A DNA stretch of 42,976 bases from an uncultured Flavobacteriaceae bacterium. Its GTDB lineage: Bacteria; Bacteroidota; Bacteroidia; Flavobacteriales; Flavobacteriaceae. The notes beneath the pieces were generated by a model. The model searched no databases. It was not told where the DNA came from and saw only the letters and a program-made list of their open reading frames with translations. Positions 42,271 through 42,976 of this stretch are shown here, one piece after another; position 1 is the stretch's first letter, and the number at the start of each line of letters is the position of its first letter. The position numbers and the translations under genes were made by a program. The DNA is taken from the NCBI GenBank assembly GCA_913031655.1, contig CAJWFY010000001.1, positions 1 to 42,976 of the forward strand, given 5' to 3'.

Positions 42271-42976
42271 TTTTTACTAGCCCATTTAAACCCTCTAGTT
42301 AACAACTCCCAAACTTCAGGAATATCAAAATTATCTGGTGAATGTCCCACTGAAAGATAAAAGACTCTGCCTTCTCCAAAAATTTTAGTCCAACATACTG
42401 GCATTTCATTATTTTTTATCCAAGAATACTGCTCACCACTAAATTTTGTTGAAGCCAAAATATTAATAGATGGATCTATATGCATGTAGTATTGTTCACT
42501 ATTTATCTCAAAGTTTTTGATACCCTTATTTAATAAGGTTTTAGGTTTAGTAAATTCAACTGTGTATTTTACTTTTCCGCCAGGATGACTAACAAACTGT
42601 CCTCCTATCATAAATTGATATGAAGTGTTTTCTCGAAAAGAATCTCCAAGACCACCATGAGAACCTGCAATTCCTGTTCCAGATTTAATTGCGTTAGTTA
42701 ATCCTTTTTCCTGAGATGAAGTTAGTTTACCCATTGTTACTGATTGAATAACAAGGTCAATTGAATCCATTAGTTTTTCATTAGAATAAGTATTGAGATT
42801 ATTTGATACAATAGTGTTGGCTTTTTGCGTTTCAAGCCATTTTGAAACTTTTTCAACAAACAACTTTGGTTGGTGATAAGGGTCTAATTGATATATTACT
42901 AATACGTTTTTATTTTCTAACGATTGTGAAATTGTTAGATTTTGAAAAAATAAAAAAAACAATATAAATACAATGG
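42267..42976 (-). CDS. ThuA-like domain protein, 5' end beyond the window
   Basis: The visible part encodes about 236 residues. The frame stays open to the window edge with hydrophobic residues (IVFILFFLFFQN), which look like the body of a signal peptide. The true start is therefore probably just outside; a TTG at 42960-42962 is a less likely start. ThuA-type (PF06283, glutamine-amidotransferase-like fold) features are VLVIYQLDPYHQPKLFVEKVSKWLE, IDLVIQSVTMGKLTSSQEKGLTNAIKSGTGIAGSHGG, GGQFVSHPGGKVKYTVEF, MPVCWTKIFGEGRVFYLSVGHSPDNFDIPEV and LTRGFKWA. ThuA proteins accompany Gfo/Idh/MocA and DUF1080 genes in sugar catabolism. The gene is complete at its 3' end and overlaps the pseudouridine synthase stop by 4 bases. 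Confidence 0.85.
   Translation of the reverse strand, partial: IVFILFFLFFQNLTISQSLENKNVLVIYQLDPYHQPKLFVEKVSKWLETQKANTIVSNNLNTYSNEKLMDSIDLVIQSVTMGKLTSSQEKGLTNAIKSGTGIAGSHGGLGDSFRENTSYQFMIGGQFVSHPGGKVKYTVEFTKPKTLLNKGIKNFEINSEQYYMHIDPSINILASTKFSGEQYSWIKNNEMPVCWTKIFGEGRVFYLSVGHSPDNFDIPEVWELLTRGFKWASKN

Noticed and set aside
1..42976. tRNA, rRNA, CRISPR array, insertion sequence, phage or defence genes
   Set aside because: No tRNA-like cloverleaf sequence, regularly spaced repeats, transposase, integrase or known defence protein was recognised. A covariance-model scan would be decisive for small RNAs.

Overview
The window is a dense, AT-rich stretch of a Bacteroidota chromosome, most likely a marine-type flavobacterium. 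The evidence is the gene content: DUF4271 next to hemD, a DUF4296 lipoprotein after dihydroorotase, a GYDIA-type GHMP kinase beside class II HMG-CoA reductase, and a NagB-LmbE fusion. Shine-Dalgarno sites are largely absent, and several starts are preceded by the Bacteroidota -7 box TAnnTTTG. No rRNA, tRNA, CRISPR array or transposase was recognised. Coding density is very high: no gap exceeds 300 bases, and the longest (15278-15547) holds a strong hairpin terminator and a small direct repeat.

Left third (1-15277), accessory carbohydrate region. The 3' tail of one DUF1080 gene (1-53) converges on a complete DUF1080 gene (80-844), which follows a Tat-type Gfo/Idh/MocA oxidoreductase (855-2219). 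Diverging from these is a five-gene unit (2435-7922): a second oxidoreductase, an FGE-like protein without the catalytic cysteines, a hydroxypyruvate-isomerase-like TIM barrel, a third oxidoreductase and a PHB-depolymerase-like esterase. This set resembles the oxidise, isomerise and cleave logic of 3-keto-glycoside pathways, here apparently exported. Facing it are a DUF1501 protein and a cytochrome/DUF1549/DUF1553 protein (7926-11719), a pair best known from Planctomycetota. A four-gene unit (15277 to 11840) combines a two-subunit acetate-type Na+ symporter with two secreted esterases.

Middle (15548-25984). HMG-CoA reductase and a GYDIA GHMP kinase, on the minus strand, end at a strong terminator. 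A lipoprotein sulfatase diverges from them. It is followed by an amino-sugar/transport unit: SSS symporter, NagB-LmbE fusion, CutC, POT peptide transporter and a secreted thioredoxin-like protein.

Right (25985-42976), housekeeping. Present are hemD/DUF4271, a DPM1-like glycosyltransferase with pyrC and DUF4296, an SDR epimerase, tyrS, a LuxE-like acyl-activating enzyme, a PhoB/PhoR-type two-component pair, trmB with an alkyltransferase-like gene, and Mrp/NifU/ferredoxin-NADP reductase. Next come mevalonate genes (mvaD, mevalonate kinase) with a UbiA-type prenyltransferase and a degenerate pseudouridine synthase. A ThuA-domain gene runs off the right edge.

Together the two mevalonate loci supply HMG-CoA to isopentenyl diphosphate, with the GYDIA protein as the candidate phosphomevalonate kinase. 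The prenyltransferase would use the prenyl products. Several convergent gene pairs share or abut stop codons, consistent with a compact genome.
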